A stretch of 64,000 bases of DNA, from contig JAVJTA010000017.1 in assembly GCA_040219135.1 (NCBI GenBank), positions 372,001 through 436,000 of the forward strand, written 5' to 3'. The position numbers and the translations under genes are program-made. The stretch is from UBA7803 sp040219135. Lineage in GTDB: Bacteria > Pseudomonadota > Gammaproteobacteria > Pseudomonadales > Azotimanducaceae. Every line of letters starts with the position of its first letter. The first letter of the stretch is position 1. Below the pieces are notes generated by a model. That model was not told the DNA's origin, did no database searches, and worked only from the letters and a program-made list of their open reading frames with translations. This document shows, one piece after another, positions 25,886 to 34,555 of this stretch.

Positions 25886-27232
25886 TCAGCTCACCGGGTC
25901 GATGAGCGCGTCCAGCTGATCGTGGAAATGCTGGATGCGCAGCTCATCCTCGCTCAGCCACACGGAGTCGAAGCCGCCGGACATCATGCCCGCCTGCACC
26001 CCGCCGAGCAGTTCGATGTCCTGGTCGATGGTGATGGTCATGGTCTTGCGTCCGGCGATGACGTCGCGGTGGTCGAACACGTCGCGCTCGGGGCGGCGGT
26101 AGTCGGCCGGCCGGTTGCCGCTTTCGGCCTCTGCCTGCCGCGCCGGGCCGGCCAGGTTGCGGGCGCTGGCGTTGATGGTCGGATCGGCGAAGCGCAGCAG
26201 TGAAATCTTGTCGAACTCACAGCGCGTGGGATCCGTGGGATGCGGCCGCGGCCTCAGGATCCAGAGGTGCTCGGGCGTGAACGAGAGGATCGCGTTGGGG
26301 AACAGGTTGTACTGCCAGACGTCGGAGAGCTGCTCGTCGGCGAATGCCGAGTAGTCGAAGCCGAGCTCATGACCGATGGCGCGCTTGCGCTCCTGCACCG
26401 CGCGGCGCACGTCGAGCACCCGGCCGCGGAAGTCCGCCGGATCGAGCCCCAGGCTCTTCAGCTGGGCGGCCTGTATGTCGGTAGGTTCCTCGGGTACGGG
26501 AAAGCGCGGGTTGCTGGTGGCGCCGGGCACGGCGAGCCCGGTATGGCCGTGCTCGAACAGGTGCACCGTGTCGTTGCTGCAGTCCACCATACGCTTGTGC
26601 TGCGGGTGCAGGAAATCGACGTGGTAGAGCTCGCTGAAGTTGTCCACCACGGCCTTCCAGTTGCAGCGCACTCTGGCGGTCTGATCCTCCACCACCACCA
26701 TCTCGTCGAAGCGGTAAGGCGCCAGCTGCTCGACCACCGGTCCGAGAAACCCGGTAAGAGACGGGGGGTCTTCGGCCAGGCAGACGAAAACCATGCCCTG
26801 CCAGGTGTCTGTATGTACCTGGCGCAACGAGCGTTCGGCGCAGGGCACGCCGTGGGGAAACCGATCCCGGTGGGGCACGCTCCTGAGGGTTCCGTCGTCG
26901 GCATACGTCCAGGCGTGGTAGGCGCAGCGGAAGCCGTTGACATGGCCGCGCTCGGCGTTGACCAGGCGGTTGCCGCGGTGCTGACAGACGTTGTAGAAGC
27001 CCTGCACCGCCCCGGCGCCCGTCCGTGATACGAGGATCTGCTCGCGGCCGAGGTCGCACACGAAGAAGTCTCCCGGCCGCTGCAGATCCTGTTCCAGGCC
27101 CGCCAGCAGCCATGAGTTGCGCCAGACGCGTTCCCATTCGAGCTCGAGGTAACCGCGGTCGTAGTAACGGTCTGTCGTGAAGTCGCGGATCGCGACGGGC
27201 CGCTTGGTATGATTGATCACACGAATGGTCAC
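25886..27232 (-). CDS. Rieske non-heme iron oxygenase, large subunit (1)
   Basis: 448 residues from GTG 27232, chosen because GAGGAG precedes it. The Rieske cluster ligands are C83-x-H85 (CQHRGNR) and C103-x2-H106 (CAYHAWTY). The mononuclear iron site is NFSELYHVDFLH (H204, H209), and the bridging acidic residue is Glu rather than the usual Asp. The C-terminal SRPBCC catalytic domain holds hydrophobic substrate-pocket segments such as YNLFPNAILSF. It would hydroxylate or demethylate a hydrophobic substrate. It starts 16 bases after the SLOG/4TM gene on the same strand. Confidence 0.9.
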   Translation of the reverse strand: MTIRVINHTKRPVAIRDFTTDRYYDRGYLELEWERVWRNSWLLAGLEQDLQRPGDFFVCDLGREQILVSRTGAGAVQGFYNVCQHRGNRLVNAERGHVNGFRCAYHAWTYADDGTLRSVPHRDRFPHGVPCAERSLRQVHTDTWQGMVFVCLAEDPPSLTGFLGPVVEQLAPYRFDEMVVVEDQTARVRCNWKAVVDNFSELYHVDFLHPQHKRMVDCSNDTVHLFEHGHTGLAVPGATSNPRFPVPEEPTDIQAAQLKSLGLDPADFRGRVLDVRRAVQERKRAIGHELGFDYSAFADEQLSDVWQYNLFPNAILSFTPEHLWILRPRPHPTDPTRCEFDKISLLRFADPTINASARNLAGPARQAEAESGNRPADYRRPERDVFDHRDVIAGRKTMTITIDQDIELLGGVQAGMMSGGFDSVWLSEDELRIQHFHDQLDALIDPVS

Positions 27233-27248
27233 GCTCGCAGGCTCCTCT

Positions 27249-28973
27249 TCATCCTGTCCTGAACAGCTGATCGCCGGACACCGGTCGCTCCCGCTGTCGC
27301 AGTACCCACTGACCGATCTCCTGCAGGGCCTCCTCACCCAGGGCGCGCAGGATGCCGCGCTGCTCTGCGGCGTCTTCCGTGGTCTTCAACAGTCGGTGGG
27401 CGTTGGCATAGATCCGCGCCATGTGTGCGAACTGGGCGACGAGTTCGCGCTCACAGATCCGCTCAGCGTAGCTTGCTCGCACCGTGGCAATGAACGGCAG
27501 CCCGACCATGACGGCGATGAGGATGTTTGCGCTCGCATCGCTCATGGAGTGCTGGAACAGCGCGAGAACGCCGGCGGCAGCAAGGCCGGTGGCAAACCCG
27601 GCGACACTGAGGCGGCCGATGTTCCGGATGTGCTCGACATGTTCCCGGAAGCGCCGCTGGTAGTAGTCGTGCTCGCTGTCGATCCAGTGCTGGATCACCC
27701 TGCCCAGGGCAGCCGGCGGGGCGTCGGCCGTAGCGGCGTCGCTGCGCCGGCCGGCGAAGCGCATGACGTTGCGGATCCAGCCCAGGGACAGCTCTTCGCG
27801 GCGCATGTAGCGGTCGTGGGCGAATTCGGTGGGCACCTCCATGTGAACCCCGGCCATGGCCCAGTAGCCTTGCACCCGCAGCCCCTCCGCGAGGCCCCGG
27901 TAGTCGACGTAGCGCCGGTACCAGGCGCCGCGACGCTCGAGCAGATACAGCGTGTAGCCGAGGGCCAGCAGCAGCAGATAAGCCCAGATCATGGCGTCCT
28001 GGTCCGGGAAATCGGCGTAGACGATGAAGCTGATCCCGGTCAGGGCTGCGAGCACGTAAAGGGTCCGCAGCGTTCGCAGCGCACGCCGCTGAAAACGGAC
28101 GGCCAGGGAATCCACGGCGGTGGCCAGACCGCCGATGTCGGCAGCCACGGATGCATCCGCCTCTGCCGGAAGCAGACCGTCTGCATCGGCTGGCAGACCG
28201 GCGACCTGCAGATCTCGGTTCAGCCGTTCCTGCTGTTGGAACACTTCGACGTAGCGTTGCGGCATGGCCGAGGTCCGCGGTTGCAGATCGTCGCGCGTCA
28301 GCCAGGCGGCCTCTCCGGGTGAAAGACCCGCCAGAGGCGGGCCGGCGCTGACCCTGGAACAGGCGATGTGATAGGCAAGATCGCTTTCGTCCTCCGAGAA
28401 GTCGATGGCCGAGCGCACGCCGACCCCGGAAATCAGGTGGACCACGTTCTCCTGGTGAAAGCGCACCACCTGAGCCGTACCGCCGGGCGCGGGGGATGCC
28501 TTGCCGTCCCAGATTGCCAGCAGCACGTGGCTGTGCGCGGCCAGGTAGATGCCCAGGTACTCGTACTGGGCGTCCCGGGCGATCGGGGTGATCGAGTCGT
28601 CGGCCTGGCGAACGTCTTCCAGCAGCGGCAGTTCGATGACCTCGCCGAGGGCCAGCATCTCATCGAACACGGCGGCCGATGCGCCGACGAAGTCGTTCTG
28701 GTAGATCTCGCGCGGCATCGGCAGAAGGATGTTCAGCGGAATGCCGAGTCGCTGGGCGACCCGGGCTACCAGCCGGTCCGCACCCTCCGCGAGCGGTGTG
28801 GTCACCAGCAGCGGCAGGTCCTGGAAGCGCGCGCTCAGGTCGCGGAAAAAGGCTTCCACGGCGCGTTCCAGGAGCGGTTCCTCGGCCTCGACGAGATCGC
28901 GATGACCGGTCACGCCGATCATCAACGGCACCGTCTCCACTGGCGGGCTTTGCGTCGCCACGCCGTCAGTCAT
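27249..28973 (-). CDS. SLOG-domain protein with four C-terminal transmembrane helices (SLATT-like effector)
   Basis: 574 residues. Residues 15-160 form a SLOG/LOG-like Rossmann domain: IGVTGHRDL (19-27), TTPLAEGADRLVA (58-70) and LLAIWDGKA (151-159), the nucleotide-binding motifs of the superfamily. Two helical hairpins follow (TM about 303-320, 327-346, 452-474, 482-500), separated and followed by long charged helices, as in the SLATT class of predicted pore-forming effectors. SLOG proteins are proposed to bind or make nucleotide signals in conflict systems (Burroughs and co-workers' analysis). No nucleotide cyclase is adjacent. Function is unproven. Confidence 0.72.
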   Translation of the reverse strand: MTDGVATQSPPVETVPLMIGVTGHRDLVEAEEPLLERAVEAFFRDLSARFQDLPLLVTTPLAEGADRLVARVAQRLGIPLNILLPMPREIYQNDFVGASAAVFDEMLALGEVIELPLLEDVRQADDSITPIARDAQYEYLGIYLAAHSHVLLAIWDGKASPAPGGTAQVVRFHQENVVHLISGVGVRSAIDFSEDESDLAYHIACSRVSAGPPLAGLSPGEAAWLTRDDLQPRTSAMPQRYVEVFQQQERLNRDLQVAGLPADADGLLPAEADASVAADIGGLATAVDSLAVRFQRRALRTLRTLYVLAALTGISFIVYADFPDQDAMIWAYLLLLALGYTLYLLERRGAWYRRYVDYRGLAEGLRVQGYWAMAGVHMEVPTEFAHDRYMRREELSLGWIRNVMRFAGRRSDAATADAPPAALGRVIQHWIDSEHDYYQRRFREHVEHIRNIGRLSVAGFATGLAAAGVLALFQHSMSDASANILIAVMVGLPFIATVRASYAERICERELVAQFAHMARIYANAHRLLKTTEDAAEQRGILRALGEEALQEIGQWVLRQRERPVSGDQLFRTG

Positions 28974-29156
28974 GCAGCGGCGGGCAGGGAGACCGATCGG
29001 CCATGTGCAGATTCCTCGTCCGGCAGATGCCTCGAACTCTACACGGGTTGTCGCGGATCACGCGACAGCGATTGCCAGGGGCTCTGCTGCCGGCGTCCGG
29101 TTGCTGTGGGACAATCGCCGCAGCATCGGTGAAACCGCGGGATGGGGAGGGAGCGC

Positions 29157-30062
29157 ATGAAGCGATGGCAGCTCGTAGTCGGCCTGCTGGTCGTGGCGCT
29201 GGTGGTGACCGGCGGCTACGTTTACTCGCAGGTGCGCCGGCTGACCGTGGAGCAGCTCAGCGACGACCTGTGGGTACTGCGCGGATTCGGCGGCAACACC
29301 GCCGTGCTGCGCAGCAGCGCCGGCACCGTGGTCGTCGATACCATGACCTTCGGCGTGCAGGGCGCGCGCATCCGCGAAGTCGCCCGGGAGCTGACGGGCG
29401 CGGACGTTGCGCTGATCATCAACACCCACTACCACATCGATCACACGCACGGCAATCCGGCGTTCGCCGACGGCACGCGGGTCCTGTCCACCGAGCGCAC
29501 GCTGAGATATCTGCAGACCATCGATGCGGACTTCTGGAGCGGGGCGGCGGCGCGGCTGCTGCCCAACGAGACGTTCTCGGATCGGCAGACCCTGAACGTG
29601 GGCGGCAAACAGATCGAGCTGATCTATCCGGGGAACGGGCATACCGACGGCGACCTGGTGGTTGTCTTCGTCGACGAAGGCGTCATTCACCTGGGTGACC
29701 TGCTGTTCCACAGGCACTACCCGAACATCGACCTGGAGGCGGGCGGCACCGTCCAGGGGTGGCCGGCCACGCTGGACACGGTGCTGGCGTTGGACTTCGA
29801 GCGCGTCATCCCCGGACACGGGGCGACCACGGACCGCGCCGGCGTGCGGCAGTTTCAGGCATTCATGACCCAGCTGGGTGAAATCGGCCGGCAGGCCGGG
29901 GCGGAGGGCTGGACGCTCGAGCAGACCCGCGCCAGCGAGCGCCTCACCGAAGACGCGGGCTACGAGCCGATCCGGTTCATCGTCTCGTTGGGCCTGGATC
30001 GGGGGTTCGTGCTGCAGCGGGCCTGGGAGGAGGCGACCGGGAATTTCGAGCGGATACCGTAG
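29157..30062 (+). CDS. Metallo-beta-lactamase-fold hydrolase with N-terminal membrane anchor
   Basis: 301 residues from ATG 29157, with GGGAGGGA just upstream. An N-terminal hydrophobic helix (residues 4-22, WQLVVGLLVVALVVTGG) is a signal anchor. The zinc-binding motifs are complete: HYHIDHTHGNP, the His of GNGHTDGDLV, HLGDLLF and VIPGHGATTDR. It probably hydrolyses a thioester, lactone or phosphoester in the periplasm. The gene is divergent from the SLOG/4TM gene and convergent with rlmJ. Confidence 0.9.
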   Translation: MKRWQLVVGLLVVALVVTGGYVYSQVRRLTVEQLSDDLWVLRGFGGNTAVLRSSAGTVVVDTMTFGVQGARIREVARELTGADVALIINTHYHIDHTHGNPAFADGTRVLSTERTLRYLQTIDADFWSGAAARLLPNETFSDRQTLNVGGKQIELIYPGNGHTDGDLVVVFVDEGVIHLGDLLFHRHYPNIDLEAGGTVQGWPATLDTVLALDFERVIPGHGATTDRAGVRQFQAFMTQLGEIGRQAGAEGWTLEQTRASERLTEDAGYEPIRFIVSLGLDRGFVLQRAWEEATGNFERIP

Positions 30063-30077
30063 CGCCCTCCGCGTGAT

Positions 30078-30911
30078 TCAGACGATCTGCCAGTCCAGAC
30101 CATACCCGGCGCCATCGTCCTGGCCGAGCAGCGCCACCAGCGCCGGCAGCGTGTCTTCCAGGGCTCCGGGCAGGGTGTAGGGCGGGTTGATGACGAACAA
30201 GCCGCTGCCGTACATGCCCGGCGCGTCTGCCGCGCGGACCCGCAGGCGGGCGTCGAGCCAGCTCTCGGCGTTCAGGCTCTGCAGCTGCTCCGGCAGCCGG
30301 CTCGCGGCCGGGTGGGCGATCTGCGGGTACCAGATCAGGTAGGTGCCCTGGGGGAATCGTTCCAGGGCTTCGCCCAGCGCGGCAGGCACCGCCGCGTAGT
30401 CGCCCTTCACCTCGTAGGGCGGATCGATCAGGGTCAGCGCCCGCCGCGGCTGCGGTGGCAGCCGGCCGCGCAGGGCCGCGAGTCCGTCCTCGCGCGCGAC
30501 CCGCACGTTGCGGCCGCCGATCGCGCTCGTGAGTGCGCGCTGATCGGCGGGATGCAGTTCGTACAGCCACAGCCTGTCCTCGCGGCGCAGCAGCCGCCGG
30601 GCGAACCACGGCGAACCGGGATAGCGGGCGAGGGCGCCGTTGCCGTTCAGGTCGCGCACCAGAGCCACGTAGCGTGCGATCGGCTCGGGCAGCGGTGCTG
30701 CGTTCCACAGCCGGCCGATGCCGTCGGTGTGCTCGGCCAGCCTGGTTGCGTAGCCGCGGTCCAGGGCATAGACGCCGGCTCCGGCATGGGTGTCGACGTA
30801 CCAAAGCGGCTTGTCCTTGCGGGTGAGGTAGTCGAGCACCAGCACCAGGATGACGTGCTTGAGCACGTCGGCATGGTTGCCGGCGTGAAAGCCGTGACGG
30901 TAACTCAGCAC
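30078..30911 (-). CDS. rlmJ: 23S rRNA (adenine(2030)-N6)-methyltransferase
   Basis: 277 residues. The start MLSYRHGFHAGNHADVLKHVIL is diagnostic for RlmJ. A SAM-binding YVDTHAGAGVYAL and catalytic motif LTLIDPPYEVKGDY are present. The enzyme methylates A2030 of 23S rRNA and is mostly gammaproteobacterial, which informs the taxonomic guess. Its promoter region contains the left end of the MITE-like element, 40 bases upstream of the start. Confidence 0.95.
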   Translation of the reverse strand: MLSYRHGFHAGNHADVLKHVILVLVLDYLTRKDKPLWYVDTHAGAGVYALDRGYATRLAEHTDGIGRLWNAAPLPEPIARYVALVRDLNGNGALARYPGSPWFARRLLRREDRLWLYELHPADQRALTSAIGGRNVRVAREDGLAALRGRLPPQPRRALTLIDPPYEVKGDYAAVPAALGEALERFPQGTYLIWYPQIAHPAASRLPEQLQSLNAESWLDARLRVRAADAPGMYGSGLFVINPPYTLPGALEDTLPALVALLGQDDGAGYGLDWQIV

Positions 30912-30950
30912 GTCATCACGGCCTGGCTATGGGCCGCCCGGCGAGCCGGG

Positions 30951-31221
30951 CTCGTGTACTGCGCCACTCTATTTGGCCCTTATAGCGTGAGCGCAGGCGG
31001 TCAGCTGCCAGGCGCGCTCGCGCCGCCGTACCGGTGGTACGGGTAGCGGGCGCAACGCCGCAGATGGCCGCCTGCGCCCGCGCCCGCAGGGAGCCCCTGA
31101 AAAACGCCATTGCCGCGTTGCCGTTCTAGACAATGGAACCACCATTCTCTGCGAACGGCGCCTTGCACTGACGTCGTTCAGGGGCTCTTTAAGGGCCAAA
31201 TAGAGTGGCGCAGTACACTAG
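30951..31221. mobile_element. MITE-like element with perfect 29-bp terminal inverted repeats
   Basis: The left repeat (30954-30982) and right repeat (31190-31218) are exact inverse complements of 29 bp, both starting GTGTACTGCGCCA from the outside. The element is flanked by TC/TA on the left and TA on the right within CTCG/CTAG, compatible with a TA-target (IS630/Tc1-like) transposition. The 207-bp interior has no ORF. It lies between the rlmJ start and the GST-like gene, whose TAG stop (31220-31218) is formed by the right end. A shorter relative is at 5689-5741. Confidence 0.88.
31091..31187. repeat. 97-bp element with 11-bp inverted ends nested in the MITE
   Basis: GAGCCCCTGAA (31091-31101) and TTCAGGGGCTC (31177-31187) are perfect inverted repeats that enclose an A/T-richer, non-coding segment inside the larger element. 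The ends resemble insertion-sequence termini, so this could be a second small non-autonomous element that inserted into the first. No target duplication is obvious. Confidence 0.5.
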
Positions 31222-31934
31222 ATCGCCTGGCGGGAGTACACGCCGACCTCCGCCTGGATGCGTTCGGCGTACTCGGCATTGCCGGGATACTCGTCCATGA
31301 TCGTGTTCAGCCAGGTCGCCGGTCGGTGATCGTTGAACCCGGCAATCAGGCTGGCCACCGCGAAGTCGAACCCCGACAGCCGGTCACCCACGAGGTACTG
31401 GCGCGACCGGGTCACCGCCTCGAGGGCCGCCAGGTCGCGGCGCGCGAAATCCTTCTGCTCGTCCAGCGTGTGGCGGCCGAGACCGTGCAGATCGTAGGTT
31501 CGCGCCGTCTGCCTGCGAGCGGCGCGGGCGGCAATGCCGCGCAGCACCGGGGGCACGAAGCCGAAGAACCCGTCGATCACGTTGGGCCACCAGGCATCGT
31601 CGAGCCAGCGGCTGGCCACACCGATCCAGTACAGGTGATCTTCGGCCAGGCGCGACCAGGCGTAGCCCTCGCCGCGCTGTGCGTCGCTGAGATGTCCGTA
31701 CAGCCCGCCCTGGCTCATCGCGTCGAGCCGGCACAGGATGATCTCCGAGTCGCCGACGATCTCGCCGTCGATGTTCGCGTAGGGGAGCTTCTTCTTCGGC
31801 GCAGGCCGCGGATCGGCCTGTTCGACCAGTTCGAAATCCATGCCGAGATGCTTGAGCGCCATTTCGACCTTGGTGCAGAACGGGCTGACGTTGCGCAGGC
31901 CGAAGGCGGGCGGAAAGATGTAGAGCTTGATCAT
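31218..31934 (-). CDS. Glutathione S-transferase-like protein
   Basis: 238 residues from ATG 31934 (MIKLYIFPPAFGLRNVSPFCTKVEMAL); the upstream in-frame extension is unrelated. The N-terminal thioredoxin-like domain has a Cys in SPFCTKVEMALKHLG at the usual catalytic position and GDSEIILCRLDAMS for the gamma-glutamyl site. The C-terminal helical domain contains LVGDRLSGFDFAVASLIAGF. The last codons and the TAG stop abut the MITE-like element, so the natural C-terminus may have been replaced. Confidence 0.88.
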   Translation of the reverse strand: MIKLYIFPPAFGLRNVSPFCTKVEMALKHLGMDFELVEQADPRPAPKKKLPYANIDGEIVGDSEIILCRLDAMSQGGLYGHLSDAQRGEGYAWSRLAEDHLYWIGVASRWLDDAWWPNVIDGFFGFVPPVLRGIAARAARRQTARTYDLHGLGRHTLDEQKDFARRDLAALEAVTRSRQYLVGDRLSGFDFAVASLIAGFNDHRPATWLNTIMDEYPGNAEYAERIQAEVGVYSRQAI

Positions 31935-32151
31935 GCTCAGGTGTGCTCGGCGGCAGAGGGTTGACTCGATTCTACCCGCTTCGGGTCTCGAAGGATTTGC
32001 CGTTGTGTCACTGGCCGGACAGTGGCCGCCGGCGCCGGTCGGCATACTGAGAACCGTGGAAAGCAAGAGAGCAGTCCGGCGTGAGGATGGAACGGCTGAG
32101 CCCGACCAACGGACTCGTGTCCCCTCGCCGGGCTATCGGGGAGGAAGCGGG

Positions 32152-32349
32152 GTGGATCGGCAACTCGAAGCGTCAACCACCGTCATCGAAGCCATGGCTC
32201 GCACCGAGGCGATACTCGCCGGGCAACTGGCTCTGCAACGGCCCCAGGAATCGGTGGCGCTGGCGGAACCGCCTTCGGCTCGCGGACTGAAGCGCTGGCT
32301 CGACACCCTGCCGCTGCGCTTCGGAAGGTCGGGCGACCCGGCAACCTGA
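32152..32349 (+). CDS. Possible small protein (65 aa), unknown
   Basis: A GTG start at 32152 with GAGGAAG 6 bases upstream gives a short, mainly helical protein (ASTTVIEAMARTEAILAGQLALQ) with a basic C-terminus. I recognise no family. It is the only coding-like signal between the GST-like gene and the kinase apart from the remnant at 32502, and may be a chance ORF. Confidence 0.3.
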   Translation: MDRQLEASTTVIEAMARTEAILAGQLALQRPQESVALAEPPSARGLKRWLDTLPLRFGRSGDPAT

Positions 32350-32501
32350 TCGGGCGCTGTCGGCAGTCGCCATCGCGCCCTGCGTTATTACCCGGGTTTT
32401 ACCAATCGCCACTTCTCCCGGTGTGCCGTTTCTGTAGTCTTCCGCGTCGCTGGCGGCAGCATGAGCCGCGACAGGCAACGGTCTCCGCGGGACCGGGGCG
32501 G

Positions 32502-32629
32502 CGGTTCATCGACAACGATCGGACCCGGCTCACGGCCACCGGCGGTATCGGCTACAAGTTCTTCGAGACCCGCGACTCCTTCGAACCGACAAACTGACCA
32601 CCATCAACCTGGTCTAAGAGTTCAAGTAG
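32502..32629 (+). pseudogene. Decayed C-terminal fragment resembling a DUF481-type outer-membrane protein
   Basis: One frame (32502-32597) reads NDRTRLTATGGIGYKFFETRD before a stop. A second frame (32588-32629) reads DKLTTINLV, then TAA, EFK and TAG, where the stop sits exactly where Tyr is expected in the family ending TTINLVYEF. The two pieces join as the end of a DUF481/YdiY-like beta-barrel with an internal deletion and a nonsense change. No intact upstream part is present. The end overlaps the 3' end of the opposite-strand kinase gene. Confidence 0.42.
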
Positions 32630-33782
32630 TTCGCGTTGATTCGCGCAGCGTGTCGGCCGGATCGATACGCCTCGCCCGCGCGGCCAGGCGCCGCATCCAG
32701 GTCGCCATCATCGCGCTGCCGCGGTCGTTGCCGAGATCGACCTCGTCAGCGCTGGCGAGGTTGGCCAGATTGAGCAGCATGGCGCGCTGGTAGTCGCGGT
32801 GGAACGCCACGAAGGGATAGGAGGCAACGTCCAGCACCTCGTGGTAGCGCCGCAGGATACGGTCTTCGGCGGCCGGCTCGCAGTCCTCGTGCAGGGCCCC
32901 GCTGAGGAAGTAGGCCACGTCGTAGGCGGCCGGCGCGCGGCGCAGCAGCTGCCAGTCGATGAAGGCGCAGCGGTCGCCGTCGAACATCACGTTGTCGAGG
33001 CGCAGGTCGCAGTGGCTCAGGGTGGCGGGCGCATCGGCGACGAAGCGTCGGCTGAGAGCTTCACCGTGGTCATCGAGCCAGCGCAACGTGTCGGCGAGCT
33101 CGGGGCCGAGCAGAGCGGTGAAACGCTCGCGTGACTGTTTGAAGCGGTTGTGGCGCAGCCGGGCGTCGACGTCGAGGGGCAGCAGCCAGAAGTGGCCGTC
33201 GAGCTGCGGGCTCTTCCAGAACGCCCGGTGCAGGGGGGCAATCTCGGTCAGCACCCGGCTGCAGCCGGCTTCATCCAGACCGGCGAGCTGATCCGCCGGC
33301 TGCATGCCCGCCAGATCCTCGATGATCAGCACGTAGCGGCGCTTCTTGGCGGCGGCGACCCGGGCGCCGAGGGCGGTGATGGCGCCGAGGAGAAACTGCG
33401 GCATCCGATCCAGGGTGCGCAGAATCTTCTCCTGGTTCTCCGAGCCGCGGTCGCGGTCGAACCCGGCATAGACCAGACGCGGAATGCGCACCGGCACGGC
33501 GTCGGCCAGGGTGCGGTAGAACATGATCTCGCGCTCGTAGACGCCGAGCATCTCGCCCATGGCGCGGGTGGCGATGCGCGGGATCTTCGCCACCACGCTG
33601 GCCGGCGCCGCGGGATCGTCGGTCTCCAGGGTGAGGCGCAGGACGTCGCCCATGAAGCCCAGCCCTTCGCCCACCGGGCGGCGGTGCACGTCGTCGATGG
33701 CAACGCCGAGGGCGCTGCTCAACCAGTCCGCGGTCAGGGCCTCGGGCGTTTCCGGCAGATACTCACGAGCGTCCGACGCCAT
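32622..33782 (-). CDS. Phosphotransferase of the aminoglycoside kinase-like / EcKinase superfamily
   Basis: 386 residues. The ATP-binding N-lobe includes GEGLGFMGDVLRLTL and VVAKIP. The C-lobe has the Brenner-type catalytic loop LSHCDLRLDNVMFDG and the metal-binding CAFIDWQLLRRAPAAYDVAYFL. Members of this group phosphorylate small hydroxylated molecules, including ecdysteroids and sterol- or acyl-derived alcohols; the substrate here is unknown. It overlaps the HAD gene by 20 bases in the same direction, so the two are co-translated downstream of it. Confidence 0.87.
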   Translation of the reverse strand: MASDAREYLPETPEALTADWLSSALGVAIDDVHRRPVGEGLGFMGDVLRLTLETDDPAAPASVVAKIPRIATRAMGEMLGVYEREIMFYRTLADAVPVRIPRLVYAGFDRDRGSENQEKILRTLDRMPQFLLGAITALGARVAAAKKRRYVLIIEDLAGMQPADQLAGLDEAGCSRVLTEIAPLHRAFWKSPQLDGHFWLLPLDVDARLRHNRFKQSRERFTALLGPELADTLRWLDDHGEALSRRFVADAPATLSHCDLRLDNVMFDGDRCAFIDWQLLRRAPAAYDVAYFLSGALHEDCEPAAEDRILRRYHEVLDVASYPFVAFHRDYQRAMLLNLANLASADEVDLGNDRGSAMMATWMRRLAARARRIDPADTLRESTRTT

Positions 33783-34506
33783 CGACGATCTCCAGCAGGT
33801 CGCTCAGGGTGGTGATCTCGTAGTCGGGGTCCGCCACCACCTCGAGTCCCTGGGTGAGCGGCGTGGCCACCCCCTCGTCGACGATGCGCGCCGAACGCAT
33901 GCCCACCCGGTGGGCGCCGGCGACGTCGTGGTGCAGGGAGTCACCGACGAACAGCACGTCGTGCGGATGGCGTTCGGCCTTGCCGAGGGCAAAGTGGAAG
34001 ATGTCCGGGTCCGGTTTGCAGGAGCGGGCCGCTTCCGAGCTGATGCAGTGATCGAACAGCGCAACCAGATCGTGCTTCTCCAGCAGCGGAAACAGATAGT
34101 CGTCGTCGATGTTTGAGACCACGGACAGATACAGGCCGCGGTCGCGCAGCGCCTGGAGGGTGTCGCGGCATTCCTCGCGCAGCGGCAGGTGGTCGACCAG
34201 GGCCTGCAGCTGGCGCAGATGGAACGCCTCGAAGAAGTCCTCGTCGGCGCGGTGGCCGAAGGACTGAAGGAAATGGTCGAGCGTGGCGCGGAACAGGTCG
34301 CGGTGCAGAAAGTACGGCTGCCTGGAATAGCGTTCCGCCGCCTGGCTGGAGGCGTCGCGCCAGGCGCTGCCGATCTGCTCCGCGGGCGCTGCGATCTGGA
34401 ATTCCTCCAGCACCCAGCGGATGCCGCCGCCCTGGCGGCCACCGTAGCGGAACAGCGTTCCGCCGAGGTCGAAGAACACGGCGTCGATGGGCGGCGGCGC
34501 GCTCAC
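33763..34506 (-). CDS. HAD-superfamily hydrolase (subfamily IA)
   Basis: 247 residues. Motif I is FFDLGGTLFRYGG, motif II VVSNIDDDYLF, motif III is the lysine in RSCKPDPDIF, and motif IV is VLFVGDSLHHDVAGAHRVGM. The second Asp of the usual D-x-D motif I is Gly, which removes the general acid/base of phosphatases, so its activity may differ (for example dehalogenase-like or very slow). It lies between the Rieske gene and the kinase, all on the minus strand, and may be part of one operon. Confidence 0.87.
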   Translation of the reverse strand: MSAPPPIDAVFFDLGGTLFRYGGRQGGGIRWVLEEFQIAAPAEQIGSAWRDASSQAAERYSRQPYFLHRDLFRATLDHFLQSFGHRADEDFFEAFHLRQLQALVDHLPLREECRDTLQALRDRGLYLSVVSNIDDDYLFPLLEKHDLVALFDHCISSEAARSCKPDPDIFHFALGKAERHPHDVLFVGDSLHHDVAGAHRVGMRSARIVDEGVATPLTQGLEVVADPDYEITTLSDLLEIVDGVGRS

Positions 34507-34555
34507 CGCTGTCCGATCCTGCTCGACGCCGGCGACCGCACTACGGGTGACCGCA

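Noticed and set aside
31091..31187. Reading the nested segment as a structured small RNA
   Set aside because: The inverted ends are 75 bases apart and no promoter is visible; an inserted element explains it more simply.
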